From Struthio camelus (lineage: Eukaryota; Chordata; Aves; Struthioniformes; Struthionidae), in contig NC_090982.1 in NCBI RefSeq assembly GCF_040807025.1, positions 52,373,112 through 52,437,111 of the forward strand: a DNA stretch of 64,000 nucleotides, read 5' to 3'. The notes under the pieces were generated by a model. The model was not told where the DNA came from, searched no databases, and saw only the letters and a program-made list of their open reading frames with translations. This document shows, one piece after another, positions 1-14,858 of the stretch. Each line of letters begins with the position of its first letter. Within the stretch, counting starts at the first letter, position 1. Made by a program: the position numbers and the translations under genes.

Positions 1-56
1 ATACCAGGTCTGTCTGATTTCATAAAACGGACAGAAAAACTTTTAAAACATCTTAC

Positions 57-101
57 CTCTTCTTTGGGAACTAGCGTGGAATCACTGAGTGTATCAATAG
101 A
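57..101 (-). CDS. candidate internal coding exon (exon 4 of minus-strand gene model)
   Basis: This is a 45-base block on the minus strand, preceded by an acceptor-like ...GATGCTCTCAG and followed by a donor GTAAGA. Only one frame is open and it reads SIDTLSDSTLVPKEE, 15 codons, entering and leaving in phase 0. The other two frames have stops. The block at 3977-4061 ends in phase 0, so the two join cleanly. The polypyrimidine tract is weak. The gene would continue beyond the left edge of the window. I do not recognise the peptide; its acidic and serine content fits a flexible cytosolic segment, but that is only inference. A 15-codon open frame is not strong evidence alone, so support comes from splice signals and phase agreement. 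Confidence 0.42.
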
Positions 102-1667
102 CTGAGAGCATCTTAGGGAGCATGTGCTGTTTTCCAGTTCTGCCCTCAGTATCACCAACTATTTCCAAATCAAAACACATAGAATGGCTCGTGATACTAA
201 AAGAAACATTTAAATCCCTCTCAGTATTCTTCCTTATGTCAGAAAAGGAGTTACTTTGCAGCCACAGAGCGGAGAAACAAAAGAAAGACGAAAGCTGTCA
301 AGAATGCTTTTTTCACAGTCTTAATGGAATTCTTGTTTTCCCTACTGTTTCTCTTCCGAAATAGATCACTGTGTCCTGTAATAGGTTGTGTGGAGTTTTT
401 TTAATTAGCATTTAATAATGATATGCAAGTAGCCAACCATATTTGGCAGGGAATATACAAGGAAATAACACAGTCCTTTCTGCAGTATATTTATAACCTA
501 ATAATGCTTGCAAATGCAAATACAAAACAAAAGACCAAAGTCACAGGTGGTCTTCATTATTCACATGTACCACTATTTTCATTTATCGTGTTTTTATTGT
601 GAATAAAGTACAGAATAAATCTAGCTGGTATCTCAGTACTGCCTTGCCATCCAAGATACCTGATCTGGCCATGTTTCATAAATAGTGTTAGCCTAGCTTT
701 CAGAATACGTCCTGATTCATCAGCAGCAACATGTCTCTAGTTTGAAGAGGGAAAAAAACTGAGGATATGCTTAATCAGTCACGTTTATTCTGACATCTGA
801 AAATAATTATCAGATTGGAAAGGAAGGAGGACAAAATTTCTCACAGGAAAAACACTCTTGCAAGAAATTACAGCAAAGCACATGTTACAGCAATCTAAGA
901 ATAATGAATTTGAGACAATTTACAAAAATGTTTTGAGTTACAAATTGGGAAAATTAATTCCAGGAAGCACTTACTCAGAAATAGTGCTTACTTAAATTTC
1001 TCAGAATTTTCTTGAACTGAACCTCAGGTCAATACAGTTGTCTGTACCAGACCCATCGCTTTTAATGGACCATTTAATTTAAAAAACTCCTAATATTGGT
1101 CCAAAAACCAGAATTAGTTATTGCTAGCCTTCGGAAAAAAGACCGTTTTCTCCAAAGTTAAAAATGTAAGTGTCATGAAACAATATTTTAACTTTAGTAC
1201 CTCCTGAATTTCAGGTTTTTAATCCTTCCATTTTGTGGAAATACTTCAAGGAACTGCTTCTGTGTTTACACTACTTATTCAAGCACCTTTGTGACTACCT
1301 TTCAAAGCAAGGCTCCATGGCAACATGAGATTAACACACAAAGAAAGTAAAACTTTTTCTGCAGACTAAACGAGCAGTCATTGTTCCTGTCGTTACGTAG
1401 TTGGTGACTATAGATTCTGCAAAAAAAAAAAAAAAAACCTATCATCATATATTTACTTAGCAAATTATAAACTAACTACCAGTAGTTTGAGACAACAACT
1501 AAGCACCCAAGAGCGACAAACAGAAAGCATTTGTCCAAGAGAGAGCATTCTGTCATTTACTACTGTCATGTCACAATTTAGAGTGATCTTTAAAAATTTA
1601 CATTTTCCAGTAACCTCTCCTGCTCAAGTTGCTACCAACACATTTTCTTCCATGGGAACCTCAGGCA

Positions 1668-1684
1668 ACACACACACACACACA
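1668..1684. repeat. short (CA)n microsatellite
   Basis: About eight CA units, uninterrupted, in AT-rich non-coding DNA. Confidence 0.85.
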
Positions 1685-3719
1685 AAATACAGAATTGTAC
1701 CAACACAAGGTACTTCAAAAGTTGGATAGTTCCGTGTGAAATAAGGTTGAGAGAACAGGGGGGAACTCAACACCATGCTAGTCAGTGAAGTAAGCCATTC
1801 ATGGTGTATATAAAAATACCACATAGACGGATTACTGGACACGGGATGAAAACAGTATTTTAAAAAATTAAGTAGAGCTACTGAATCCAAACAGTTTGAC
1901 ACTATTATTTCCCTTCTTAATTTCTCAGAACTGATGGAACTGAAAGTCATTCAGATGATCAAGGAATCAATCCATCCAAATGACTTAATTACTGATTTTC
2001 ATTCTTTTTAGATTCTGTAGAATCAAGCTACTTCTGATTAGCAAACATAAGCCTATTTGCAATATGTTTACTTTCCTTATTTACTATTTGCAGAGCTTTT
2101 CAAAAGCTTTTCAAGAGCCCACAGATCACTACTTTCAGTAAGATTAATATTAATCTACCAACATTTACATAAAAGAGTTCATGATACTGTTACGGTTAAT
2201 ATATACAGACATTTTATAGCACTTTGTCTCTCTGAGCATGACTTGATTGCTAAAACTTAGACATGACCACTCACAATAAGAGCTACTAGAGCTCAAAAAA
2301 ACAAGACGTTTATACCTCCCTTTCTCCATCACAACACACTATGCAATTTACTGTATTTCATGGTGCCTCAGTAACCTCAGCTAAGGCCCTTCAATCTGAG
2401 TCTGAGTTTCATTATAAACTGTTCGGTTTTTAAACCGTGTCTTATAGTTCACCAATTTTTTTTTTTTTTAAAGTCTGTGGAGTTCAAACATTGTTCACAA
2501 GCTTCAGAGAGACATCTTTTTCTTTCATATCGCCTCCATCTGCATAAAAGTTGTAATGCTTTTAATAGGATCCTTACACAACAGTAATTATAAGATAAGC
2601 AAAGCAAATTGACAAATACAAGCAGCCTTACAGATCAAGTTTCTCAAGACGTTTCTGATAGACTATAACCACAATTACGTATTTTTGAATTAAATGATCC
2701 TTATAAACAGTGTTATATGAATTTCTTAGTCTAGACTCCTATGTATAATTTGCTTCTTTACAATAAGTAGAACTGAAAATAACGAGCAGTAAAATCCATT
2801 TGTCAGAAGGCACAATTATATTTCCAAAAGTCATGCACATAAATCCACTAAAAATATATTTACAACATTTGTAAACTACCAATAAAAGGATGTCCGGGAC
2901 ACTTAGGCTCTCTGAATTCTATTTTAAATAAAAAATTTTAACCAAATTGTTAATACCTTTTACTATTTAAATGTTGTTCAAATCACTCGGAATCAAAATT
3001 ACAGTGAATATTATTCCAGTACTGAATCCCATAACAAAATGCACCAGTCGCAGGTTAAATTACTGAAAGCACTCTTAAAATAAATCACAGAGCTGCTATG
3101 AAATCTGACTAACCCAGCGGTCTCTGCTGTGATTGACTGTGTAAATAACCGATAGTCTCATTCATTCCAGCACTCACGCGTGACGTTAAAATGCCTTAGC
3201 AGACCAAAAAAGTTCCGATGGTGTTAACTCTGAAAAAAATTGCTAGCTGTAAGCAATGATAAATTCTGGATTACTAATGTTATCAAAATTGTAATAACAT
3301 TTTGAAATATGTTTATTTTTGTTATAAAGATCTAGATCCCATTTTTAAGAATTTCAAATTTCGGTCAATTTATTCTCTAAGCATTGGATTTAACACAATG
3401 AGCTATGCAGACTCCATGCATATCTAACAGTGCCCATATAGCTACAAAAAATCTAAATAACAATTGTGCTTTGCATAAGACATTTAAGAGAGAAGAAGTT
3501 ATCTCTGCAAATGATTGGTGCAAAATTGGCGTTTATAACAGAGTGCCTTCTCTTTAAAATTAGAAATAGGCCTTTGAAAACTAGCGCTGAAATACTTGTC
3601 TGAAAATGAGGGAAGTTCATAAAAAATTGAACAGCATAAAAAATTTATACCATACTGAAGACAATACAAAAACTGTGTCATATAGTTTGTGTACATATAA
3701 GTTCTGCTCAAAAGAAAAA

Positions 3720-3734
3720 ACACACACACACACA
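3720..3734. repeat. short (CA)n microsatellite
   Basis: About seven CA units following an A-rich run. Confidence 0.85.
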
Positions 3735-3976
3735 AAAACCCAGTGTCAGCTCAGTCTGATCCTTTCCTAGAAGCCTTCCCTGACGTCTTTCAGCTTTCTA
3801 ACAACCACACCGTATTTGTCTTCTCTTTCCATACAAAGAACAGATGAGTAACATCTCCCTCCTTACAAAACAGCCAGTAGAGCAAAGTCTGCACAGAAGT
3901 ACCTATAACTCGCTGACAAGGATAAAACCAAAACGCAGTCATTAAAGAAAGGCACCAACCCAACAGATTCTCTCAC

Positions 3977-4061
3977 CTGTTGCGTTGCCTTTAGCCTAGA
4001 AAAGTGAGTAGCTTCCACCAGGGCCTCGGCAGCCCTTTCAGCCCCTTGCTGAGGGGGCTCT
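3977..4061 (-). CDS. candidate internal coding exon (exon 3 of minus-strand gene model)
   Basis: This is an 85-base minus-strand block. The acceptor is ...GGTGATTCCCCAG and the donor is CAG|GTGAGA. It enters in phase 2: its first base A completes an AG carried from the exon at 17375-17482 to give Arg. It then reads 28 codons starting EPPQQGAERAAEALVEATHF and leaves in phase 0. The other two frames contain stops. The alanine- and glutamate-rich run suggests an alpha-helix. Local GC content is higher than in the flanking DNA, as often seen in exons. No family is recognised. A nearer AG gives an alternative acceptor (CCCCCTCAG), but it would break the phase with the previous exon. Confidence 0.45.
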
Positions 4062-7000
4062 CTGGGGAATCACCAGCAGAGCTGCAAGCACCTCTTCTGC
4101 TGTGACTTCTTGACTCAGGTCTTCCCGTCAAGCCTTTAAAATATTCACAGATTCAAATGATACAATCATCTCTTAATTAAGAAGTATTTTTAGAAAGAGT
4201 TTTACCTCTAACAGAACACGGAGGGAAACAAACAGAGGGACTAGGTAATTCAGTAACTTGTCCTCTGGGTGCTGAGAATACTGGCAAATTCCAACTGTTG
4301 ACATTCTCACACTATCGTCAAGAAACACCAACGAAGCAGCCACCCAAGTTTAAATATTTCAGGCTGAAACATGTTTAAACACAAAAAGTCAACTTCCAAG
4401 ATAAGAGGAGGGCAGATAAGAGACAAATGGTTTAACACCAGGGAACAAGTACTGTCTGCATTCAATATATTAGCAAAACCTTCAGGATTTCTGCTGTTGT
4501 GCTGTGTTAATATTAATAGATGGTTTATGAGATCATATACAATTACAGTGGGCAAAATAGATATCTATCTGATACAATTGTCACCAGAGGCCTAATTCCA
4601 TAGATGACACATGACAGATGTATTATCTGCGCACTGAGTATTACCAAATTCAAGACTCTGCAAGGGCATATTATGGATAATAGACTACTGGGCTAAACTC
4701 ACGTCTAATAACTGGAGGCATGCTTGGGCCTCTAGCTCACACTACGGTAGGTTCACACTCCTACTGGAAACCTTTTTATCTGTCACTTCTCACTATTCAA
4801 GCAGTGGGCTTTTACTACCAAAGGCAGCCCCCATAGCTCAGCACTTGCCTCCGGGTAGTAACCAGCACGTTTGGCGCATGCACATCTTTGCACCGTGAAC
4901 AGCACCCTGCTTGCTGCAATATCTGTTCCCACATTGCATTTAAGGAACACCTGCCTGCTGCTGCTTCTTTACTATTCTGTGTTGAGAATCACAGCTTTTC
5001 CCTGTATGCTGGGGGTCACTGTAAGGGAGCCAAGTAACAACACCTACAAAATTAGCTCGATGCATCCTATGGAGACTGTCAAATTTTGGAGAGTTTATTA
5101 TAATAATCCATACCGATATATTGTGGTTTTTCCTATGTTAGGACATACAGACAACTTGCATCTTGCTACCACGTTGCATGGTATGTGGGGTAAATTACCT
5201 TTCTTTTTTCTTCCCACTTCATTTACTTTGAAATTGAATATCTAAACTCACAGAAAAGCATGACAAGTCACATATTTTTTGAACAAGACTCACAAGTTAT
5301 CTTCAGAACATTTTGCGTGTAGTCATTTTAAAGATCAAATGGTTGGTTACTTCTTTGCAAAGAGTTAATTTAAGAAGGCTCCCAAAACTGTCAGCAGGTA
5401 AATGCTACACTGGGATTGTACAAAACTGCATGCCCTCTTGTTGCAAGTGTTCACATGGCTCTGAGTTACGTAAGTGTTGCTGCTCCATGGAGAAATCTGT
5501 GGTTCAGTTAAATATGGTTAAGAGATCACTTAAGGAATTTCAGAAAGCAAAGCTATAAACAAACAAATGTTTAAAAGGGGAAACCATCATCCAAGTCTAA
5601 ACAAATTGCTCTTTCAGCAACAACAGCATCCTAGTATAACTGACCATAAACAACTACAATATCTTAACACTCTAAGAGGAAAATAGAATGATTGGTTGGA
5701 CTGGATACATCTTTAGCTCGATCTCCAAAAGAAAAACGGCTTTATGCAGTCACATTTCTGCCCTCTTGGGACTTCTCATCAGGCACCCGCACAATAACTT
5801 TTGAGTCGTTTTCAACCAAACTTGAAGAGTGAGAAGACCTCGAAAACACCACTAGCTTGATGAAAACAGGCAGTGGGTAGAGGAGAAAAATGATTTAAGT
5901 TCTCACAATAAACAATAAGGCTCCAGCATACACTCATGCTTTATTAGATGCCAGAGAATCCACACCAAGGAACAGATGTTATTTATGCCTCACTCACAGA
6001 AAAAAGCATATCTGGAATTACACTATATTAGACATGCAAGGATCCAACTGAGAGATATACCCGTATGAAAGCAGATTTTACTATTTCTGCTGCTCAGGGA
6101 ATTACTTGTTTTTAAATAACACAAGATGCTATCCATACTTAAGTAAAGCCTAGAGTTCCAGGCAATGATCAGTTACCTCGTTACTTTAACCGCCACACAG
6201 GCGGAGACCAAATCCAGTCTTTGCCCTAAGCTTGCAGTCTAAACAAACTGGAGTAAAATGATTGCAATAACCTTAAAAATGCTAAAGAACGCATATCAAA
6301 AATTTGAGGATATTAAACCAAACATTCGCAAATAAAAATCAACTGCAACAAATATGACATTTAAAATATTGACTAGTTTCTGAAGTTTTGGGGTAGGTCT
6401 AACATAGACTTAACATACAGTACTCAAAAACCACGTGCTTTTATAGAAAGAATCAAACGCACCTGCCCTAATAACAACCTGCAGAGTTAAACGACAGCGT
6501 TAACAAGAACTGGCTTCTCCCTGAGCAGAGCAGTAAAGCCATATAACACGGTCCCAAAACCGGTGCTCCCAGCCAGAACACGTGGCTTTGCCTAGTCTGC
6601 TCCACGGCACGACAAAAAGACTGCGAGGTGAGCCTAAGCCGTTTTCAGGAGGAGCACTAACACAGTGACTTATATCAAGCAGTCATAACTTTTTCAAGGA
6701 CCCATTTCTACAGAAAAAAAGATGTTCAGTAGAATACGTTAATGGCGTCAGATTTCTGAGAAAACTCTCTTCCACCCAACAGCCTATTTAAGTATTTTTA
6801 AGCAGTGAGCGTACAGTGAGCATACCAAATGTTGATTACATGGAGGACCGGCATGGAAGCCTTAAAAAAAATTCCCAGGCTCTCAGTGTGTTTTCTCGGG
6901 GATGCTCACAAACCAAGGCTTAGTGTCATGTATGACAAGTACCATGCTACAATTTTATCCCAAGTCTCGTAAAAGTTTTGCTCATGCACTTAACATGATG

Positions 7001-9095
7001 AATTGATTAATTTAGGTCAAACCCCAAAAGATGGGGGAGGGCAGAAAGGGAGGATTTCCAGCTCTCATAGCTGCAGGAAACAAAAACTGGGAAGTATGTC
7101 TCAAAGACTCTGGAAACAGAAATCAAAAATTAAACGAAAATTAGAAAATCCCTCTTCCCTCAAGCCTCAAAATGTTTAAATATTCCAGGTCCACAATGTT
7201 GCTCAGACACTCACATCAACCACAGCAGGGTTGCAGCTACTAACGTAAGCTTTCCCTCAGTCTTTCTGCCAGTTATTTTTGAGCTAGACTGAACATATAT
7301 AACCAGGAACTCCCCACTCACCATATCTCAACACCATTTTAACACTCAGGACAGCACGCGGAGTCTAGAAGAAGAAAATGTGCTCAAGTAGCAACACATT
7401 CTTTGAAGACACACAGAGAGCAGAGAAGAGGGGAAAATAGTTCACGAAGAGAAAGAACTGGGGAGGAAAAGCAAAGAAGGAAGGTGCTCAACATGAAAGC
7501 TTGGGAGAAAAGGCTACTGGCTAGGCAGCAGAGATTACAACGACCAACTAAAAATGGAGGCGAAACTGTTGTCATCATTTCGGAAGGGGTGAGAGAAAGG
7601 AGAAAATAACAAGGATTTGGATCCTGTACTGCGTTTCACTATTAGTAAACTTACAGCATACCCATAGAAAGTTAAGAAATTCTGTGCTCGTCTCAGATGC
7701 AGATAATAGCACTGTCCATGCAGTCTCAAGTAGATGTGGAATGGAAGCACTGAATTCCTTTACTAAAAAGAGGCGGAGGAAGCATCCACCAAAGCGCCAC
7801 TGAAAAAGCAAACATTTTGACAGTGATGTCTCATGCCAACTTGATCAACACATACATGGTAATAGCTCTGTTATTCCTTCAGTGGCGTAAACCATGCCTC
7901 TTAGAAAATTACGTGGGCTTAGGTGCCGTCAGCAATTACTTAAACTGTTTTAATATGAAGAAATAGGTAAATTCTGCTGGAGTGCAGAGATGCTGAATGA
8001 ATTTGGGCCTTCTTTCCGAGTAATAAACTTTGCTATCATCAACAAAAAACAGAAAATAATTTTCACCTTCCCTTCGCTATGTCAGCACACTCATGTCACT
8101 TCTGGATGAATGACTTTTCCAAGATTTAAGATTGATACGACCACAGAACTCTAATGTTGACATTCCTTATTATGAAAACAGCATCAGATATTTCTGTAAT
8201 GCTTTGTTTCCATGAACACTTGTTCTAATTTCCCCTATAACCAAGGAATTAGATTTTTAGTTACTTTGCCCCTTGGATATAGAGCATTAATAACCAAAGC
8301 TGTGGTTACACAACATAAAGGTGACTCACCAACAGTGCTAGACTTTTCCTGGAGCATGCTGTGTGTCTACACAGATATGCGTGTACACACACACGCGCGC
8401 ATATGTTTGCATAAATATGTATATATATTATTTTTATACAAATAAAATCTTATTTCTCTAGAGAAGTGATTCTAATTTGATTTCTAGACAAGTATATTTT
8501 ATGAAGTTTTATCTTTTCTGAAAAACCATACCACTTCGTAATTATTCTGGGGGAATCTATCCATCAGAGAACTATGAATCTTAGACAAGACAAACTAAGA
8601 AAAACATGAGAACAACAATACACGAGAAAAAATAATATAAGATACAGAGACAGAGGAGCACTATCTTACACAACCACCAAATCTGGAAGGGAAAAAAAAG
8701 GATATCATTCCCTCATCATGGAAAAAAAAGAGTTTAAGGAACTGAGGACTACAAAAAGAAATGTATCAGTTCTATTCCACTGCACTGTTTAAGCATCATG
8801 TTGTTCAACGGTAGAGAATCTGAAGCCATCTATTCCTTGAGACACAGAGCAGCTCCTTGGACAGCAAATACTGCTGAGGGAGCTGTATTCCCCCTCACAC
8901 CACAGCCTGGAGTGAGAAGTCTGGAGGGTAGCAGTGAGGAGCCGGCAGCAGATGACAAGAAATCCTAAGGAACAGGGGAGATTGAGCAGCATTTGCTCCA
9001 ATTCAAAAAGCCTCTGAGATGATTATGATGAAGCTGAGAAGCAAGACCTACCTATGAGAACATAGTGTGCTGGGGAGACTAGTATACAATCCTCC

Positions 9096-9119
9096 TTTTT
9101 TTTTTTTTTTTTTTTTTTT
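9096..9119. repeat. poly(T) run
   Basis: Twenty-four consecutive T. No retroposon body is recognisable next to it. Confidence 0.95.
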
Positions 9120-12100
9120 AAACTGTCCTCACCTGTAGCCAGTTTTTTTATATAAAACCATCATGATGTACAGCAGATATTTATGATGCTTTCATAGCTC
9201 AACATAGAGACTACAACAATGTATAATACAACCAAAATCTTAACTAAATATTCTGTATGTTAACATTATTTAAACTTAGGGTTTTGTATTTAGTGTCTAA
9301 GGTTGTCATTTCACATGAATTAAGCAGCGATTATCTTGTCTTACAATGATTTTATACTATAAAGCAACTGATCATTTCATCCACAGTCTACTGTCAGCTG
9401 GTAATACTCCTGTCACAAAAACCCTATTATGTATCTGTTAAATCCCTTCCTAACCTAAATCCTGAACAGTGAAATCAGAATACATATTTTTTTTTTAAAT
9501 GTCATGTGGAGATATCAGAAAGGGTAAAATTAAGTGTCAGACCCCTAATGACTAAATTGCTGGTATACCATACTTGACGTTTATGTCATTATGAAGTACA
9601 AGGTCTACAAATCACTCGGAGAATAATAGATGTGCTACGCTAAGTCAGCGACAGGCAAACAAGTCCAAAGGGTTTTGCTTACACACACAAAAAGATCAAA
9701 ACTGCTAGAAATAGTTTATACGAAGTAAATTAGACCAGCATGATTAAATAAAAGCATGGATATATAAACAAATGGTTACTTACCTAGTAGTAATTGCAGT
9801 TCTTCAGGATGTTCATGAAGATTCATAAAGATTCCACTTAGGATTTTCATGAAATCGAGGCACAATTAGATTCCTTTAAAAAAAGCAACATGTTGGAAAC
9901 AACATCCTAGAAGAGCTGGTTTCTGTAGAAACTAAGGACACGGAGGGCAAGGTAGCCTCAATCACCTCTCAATCATTTCACCAATAAAATTTGGCTGTCA
10001 AGACACAGGTGAAAGGTGAGTGGCTGAATCTGAAGTGAAACACTTCCAAAAAATCAGTTACTGGAAAATAAACGTTTTTTCTTCAGGAGAGTATAATCTG
10101 TGTGGACAGTCTTTTACAGGCACTAGAGCAGATAAAGAGAAATTCTACTTCAATAATGACTGAAGGACTTCCCATGTGAAGTCTAAATATATCAGAATTT
10201 GCTGACATTGCAGAGGCGACCTGGCTCAACTCAAATGAAACTTGATCATCTAGCAGGTTCTTCTCTTCCCCACTATATTATATTATATTTAGTGGCACGG
10301 ACAATCTAACACCTATGTAGACACTTACAATAAGGATACTGATTGTCCTTTTAGCACTTTCACAAACACCATAGGTTTGATGAGCTTTTACTGACAAAAT
10401 CCTGTTAACATAAAAGGAAATTGTTTTAATCATACCCAGTACGTGCTTTTCCTTGGCCTAGGAAAATTGAGATGTGAAACAAAGTAGGCAGACTGGAAAA
10501 AACTATGTCCAGTTTGGCAGGAACTTTGGATAACCATAACCTTGTACTTGTCAAAGAGAACATCAGAATTGCTTGCCATAACTGACTACCTCTGCCCTAA
10601 TTTTTCAACTCAAGCAATGGTCAAGAAGAGCTGATTTTATGGCCTCCTCCCATCACTGTCCATAAGCAGAATCAGCATCATAGTCTCGAACAATAGAAGG
10701 AGGATCTTTTTTGTTTTGTCACCAAAAAGAAATCAGAAACAGTTTACTGAACTCATAGAGAAGGGGACTGAACCGAGAGATGGTTCTGATTTTTAAGCAA
10801 CACAAAGTACCCCAAAACACTGGAAAGTATCACTTACAAAAGATCTGGCTGCTCATATCAGTTGCAAGTCCATAACTGAATAGACATTCACCTGTGATAC
10901 TGTACCTTCGAAAAACCGCACCTGCCTCAGGGGCAGTCTCAAAGATGGCTGTTTCAAAAGTTTAATAACCTTCACCCAGTATTTGTTTTGCATTGTTAAT
11001 TCAGTGACCTGCATATAAGCCTAAATGGTTCTCACTCTCAATATCCTCAGCTATGACAGACACAGAAGATTTTGGGCTTCTCTGGATAAGGATATATACC
11101 AGTTATTAGTTTCTTAAGTTTATATACCAAATTTAACAGATTTGTTTTACAGGAAAAGTCTAAGGAGATGGATGCCTGTTCTTAGTCTGTTATTGCAGAG
11201 GTGGAACTGAGCTGCTCATTGCTTCCAGCCTTCCTGAACTAATTCCATCTGTTTGTAAGGAAAAGACTGACTTTTTTCCTGGATGAAAAACAAGATTCTG
11301 TTTTATAACAGAATTGTGTAAACTGTCCACAGGACTCCCTCAGATCAGTGGGAGTGAGATATTTAACTTCCCTTCCCCACAGCTATAAGTCTTGCACAAA
11401 CTTAAAGCTGCTTCCATTTATAAATTTGAAACATTGAATTCAATTTTTAGACACAAATATCTAATAAAACAGTGTCACAGAGTCTTGAAAGGCTGTGATT
11501 TTGCGACAGCCTGTACCAGTTGAAGTTATGGCCTGAGCTATGCTAATTTAAGTTCAGAACAATTTAAGTAACTTCAATCAACATTGAGAGAAAGTTCCAC
11601 CTCTCAAACTACTTCTGTTAGTATCCAAGTATTCAAGCTTTCTTCCAACAGATACAATAAATTTTGATACAGAGATTCTTTACTTACTTAAAAGAAAGAT
11701 GAGTTTACACCAGTTGAAACAGAGAAAAAGCTACAGCATGGATTTGTGAAGTCCTTTTGGGATTCATCAGTACTGCTACTGAAATACAGAGTATGTGTGG
11801 TATTTGACAACTCATACAAGAAAAACAGAAGACCTTAATGCTATATTAGGAAAATCTGAATTTACAATTTCATTTATTGTAGAAAACACCTTTGCCTATT
11901 ATTTTGATAATTCCACTTGACACATCTATAAAAACAATAGCAGAGAACCAGGAAGTAAGCAAACAGACTAAATATTTAAGTATATCTCTGTAAATACAAA
12001 CTAATAAGCCTTGATCACCATTGCATGAAGCGTTGACTTCAAGCATAACTGATGTCATTCCTCTGTGAACCATCATACTTGCACAAATACAGATGGAAAA

Positions 12101-12370
12101 GGCCCTTAAATCTGAAGAGATTAACACTACATGGTGGTCCTCCTTGCTGAGATTCTTTGCAAGCCATAGACTTCAATCATAAGGTTTTGTCTGAAAAGTC
12201 CAGATACATAAAAACACATGCAACTGAGTGTCCCCTCCCACTCAACAAAAAGCTCTCATATACAACAAAAAGGAAGGTAGGTATGTGCATATAACACAAA
12301 TATCCACAAGCAGATACATCAAATTAATTTCATTTGTCAAGCTTATACATCAACTTTCATCCTGATGAAT

Positions 12371-12436
12371 TTAAAATGACTCTTACTTGGTACAAACATA
12401 CAGTTAAAATGACTCTTACTTGGTACAAACATACAG
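12371..12436. repeat. 33-bp tandem duplication, two copies
   Basis: The unit beginning TTAAAATGACTCTTACTTGG occurs at 12371-12403 and is repeated without change at 12404-12436, followed by a short partial third start (TTAAATG). Identity between copies implies recent duplication or conversion. Confidence 0.95.
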
Positions 12437-14858
12437 TTAAATGAGCTTGCTTTAGTTCGCACTCTGAATACGAAGTAGAACATTGCTTAGCACTCCGTCA
12501 TTTCAGACCATTCCTAAGGAGAAAAAGTATGCCGTATTCCTAACGTATGTCATCATTTGCAACACTAGTGTGAGAAGTACATAAATTTTAGAAGAAGTTT
12601 TGAATTGAACATGAGTACAAAGAAGAGGTAGAAGGTAGTCCAAGTGTTTTTATCACAATGTTAATCAGGTGAACTAAAAAAAAAAAAAAAACACTAGTTA
12701 AAACAAACAACTAGAAATCTTTGAAAAGTTATCATATAAACCATTCTGACTGGATAAGCCTGTACACACAATTCATGCATAGGCTTCCATGTCACCACCG
12801 CAGCCATCAGACCATCAGCAACAAGGCACAGTTTTGATATGCAGTTACTAACTGAGATCATGAAGATTATTTCTTTTCAACGGTATGCTTTCTTATGTTA
12901 AGAAGGGCCAATTGCAGCATGCTATTTGACACCGAAAACAGTAGTGTTTTAGTACAAATGTAAGCCACAAGGAAAAAAAGAAGTGTTAAAAATTCACAGA
13001 CACTATTACATGCAACAAATACTTTGGTTGAGAAATTTTATTTTCTCGGCCACACTAGATACTGACATAATGTTAACGACATGGCTAGGTTAGACAGCTT
13101 AATTACTGAAGGAACTGGACAAGGATAATCTATGACATTCTGTGGCACCCATCTCCCCCCCTACAATTTAGCACTGAAGATCGCAGCTTAATTTCTTTTT
13201 ACCAACAGGTTTGCTGGAATATGAATATTTATGCACGAAATATTAGGCGATCCCTTTGAATTTCCTCCCTGTCATAGGGGCAGTCACAGGGGAGTGATAA
13301 ATAATGCATCGCAGCCACCCACTATCAGTGCAACTATAACTTAAGGCACTATATGCCCTTGTCTACTAGCACCATAAATAACTGATCACCGCACTCTAGG
13401 GAAGGTGGGTGGTTGTTTTCAGTTATAAGCAGGATATATGTTCAAAGAACAGATTACAGATAATTGTGTGTGCATTTATCTGTATTAATTATTCATTAAT
13501 AATTATTCATTTTTATGTCCCCTGTCAGCTCAGCTGGCAAAGCAGTGCTGTATTGAAGGCAGCCTCACAGCGAGTTAGTTGTAAGCCAAATAAAAGCTTA
13601 CATTACATATTTTAAGAAACAGCTACATTATACATTTGTTTTAGAACCTAAATATCTCCTAAATCAAAGTCTATTCCACCCTATCAGAGCTTCATCTTTA
13701 CTTTATAAAATGCACAAAGCTGAAACAGGGATAAGCCAAAAATTTACATACATTTCTGAGACTTAAAAATAAAATGAAACATCAGTGTACATGAATGCAC
13801 ACAGTGATAACTAGCCAACTAAAAATTCACTAAGAATTACCAGAATTTTTACATTCAAACAGTTCCCGTCCAGCATAAAACAGCAGAACAGCCCATCAAC
13901 AGCAAAATCATTTGAGCAAAATCTTGACGTTATTTTAAAGCAAAGCCACAGTTTTATTGTCCCAGAGCAACCAAGGCCAATGCTGTCTACGCCACTACGA
14001 GCAACAGAAGATACTACTCAGTCAAGATCACATCACATACGTGCATGGTCAAAATACGCCAGGAAGTCACTACAAAACACATTTTTCTACTATGGACCAT
14101 TTGACAAGATGATAATAACAGTCCAAAACAACTTTACTGCAGGGAACTGAGTTTCTCTTCAGATCTCTTCAGAAAAGGAGCAAAAAGGCATGAAGTAGAA
14201 GGTATTCAAAATGTGTTTGCATTTTTTCCTCATGGAAAGGAGAGTCTTTCCTGAAGCCTCCATTACCAGAAATGAGCAAAGAAAACAGAAGAATTCCTTC
14301 CTATGAATCCCCGGACAATTGCAGTCTGGAGCCTCTCAAGCTCCAAGGCTGCCTCACATTAGCAGGGAGGAACATCAACTACGAAGTATTTCACTCCTCA
14401 AGACTCAGGATAATTCTGCAAAAAGGTACGGTGATTTGGCCAATCATGAACCAGCTCTCTGCTCTGCCACTGCTTGCTGAGAGACCATGACAAAATTTCA
14501 CGGTAGAATACTCCCTGCGCAATGGTAGCGTGCATATAAAAAAAAAAAGGCAATTAGTTTACATCACTGAACTCCCCCAAATATGCTTTATGTAAGCTAC
14601 CTTTATCAGGAAATCACAGCTTTTGCCAAATACACTTATGGGATAAATACAAAGTAGGCACTGACATTTACATTTAACACTCTATAAAAATCCCAGGGAA
14701 TCCTGCACAGCAGCTTTTGTTAAAATGAAGAAATAACCAAATTAAAAGGTAAAACGTTGACAGCGCATGTGCTAACAAGACGCTCACCACCACCATATGC
14801 CACGCCTGCGCAGTGACGCTCAGTGGGGAGCTCCCTGGTTGTCCCCAACATCACAAAG

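Larger units (their letters stand above)
102..3976 (-). other. putative intron, no gene seen
   Basis: AT-rich sequence between the candidate exons at 57-101 and 3977-4061. It holds short A/T runs and two short CA repeats (about 1668-1684 and 3720-3734). I see no convincing exon, RNA gene or transposon in it. Confidence 0.4.

Noticed and set aside
4871..5245. Plus-strand open frame of 124 codons
   Set aside because: No motif or splice context. It lies within the putative intron of the opposite-strand model.
5690..5725. GGTTGGACTGGATACATCTTTAG, similar to a CR1 3' end
   Set aside because: Similarity covers only about 20 bases with no CR1 sequence beside it. Chance match is likely.
9784..9868. 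Minus-strand block ending in a perfect donor (CTAG|GTAAGTAACC) with a possible acceptor TTTTTTTAAAG
   Set aside because: All three frames from the acceptor contain stops, and it does not fit phase 2 from the preceding model exon. It could be non-coding, but there is no positive support.
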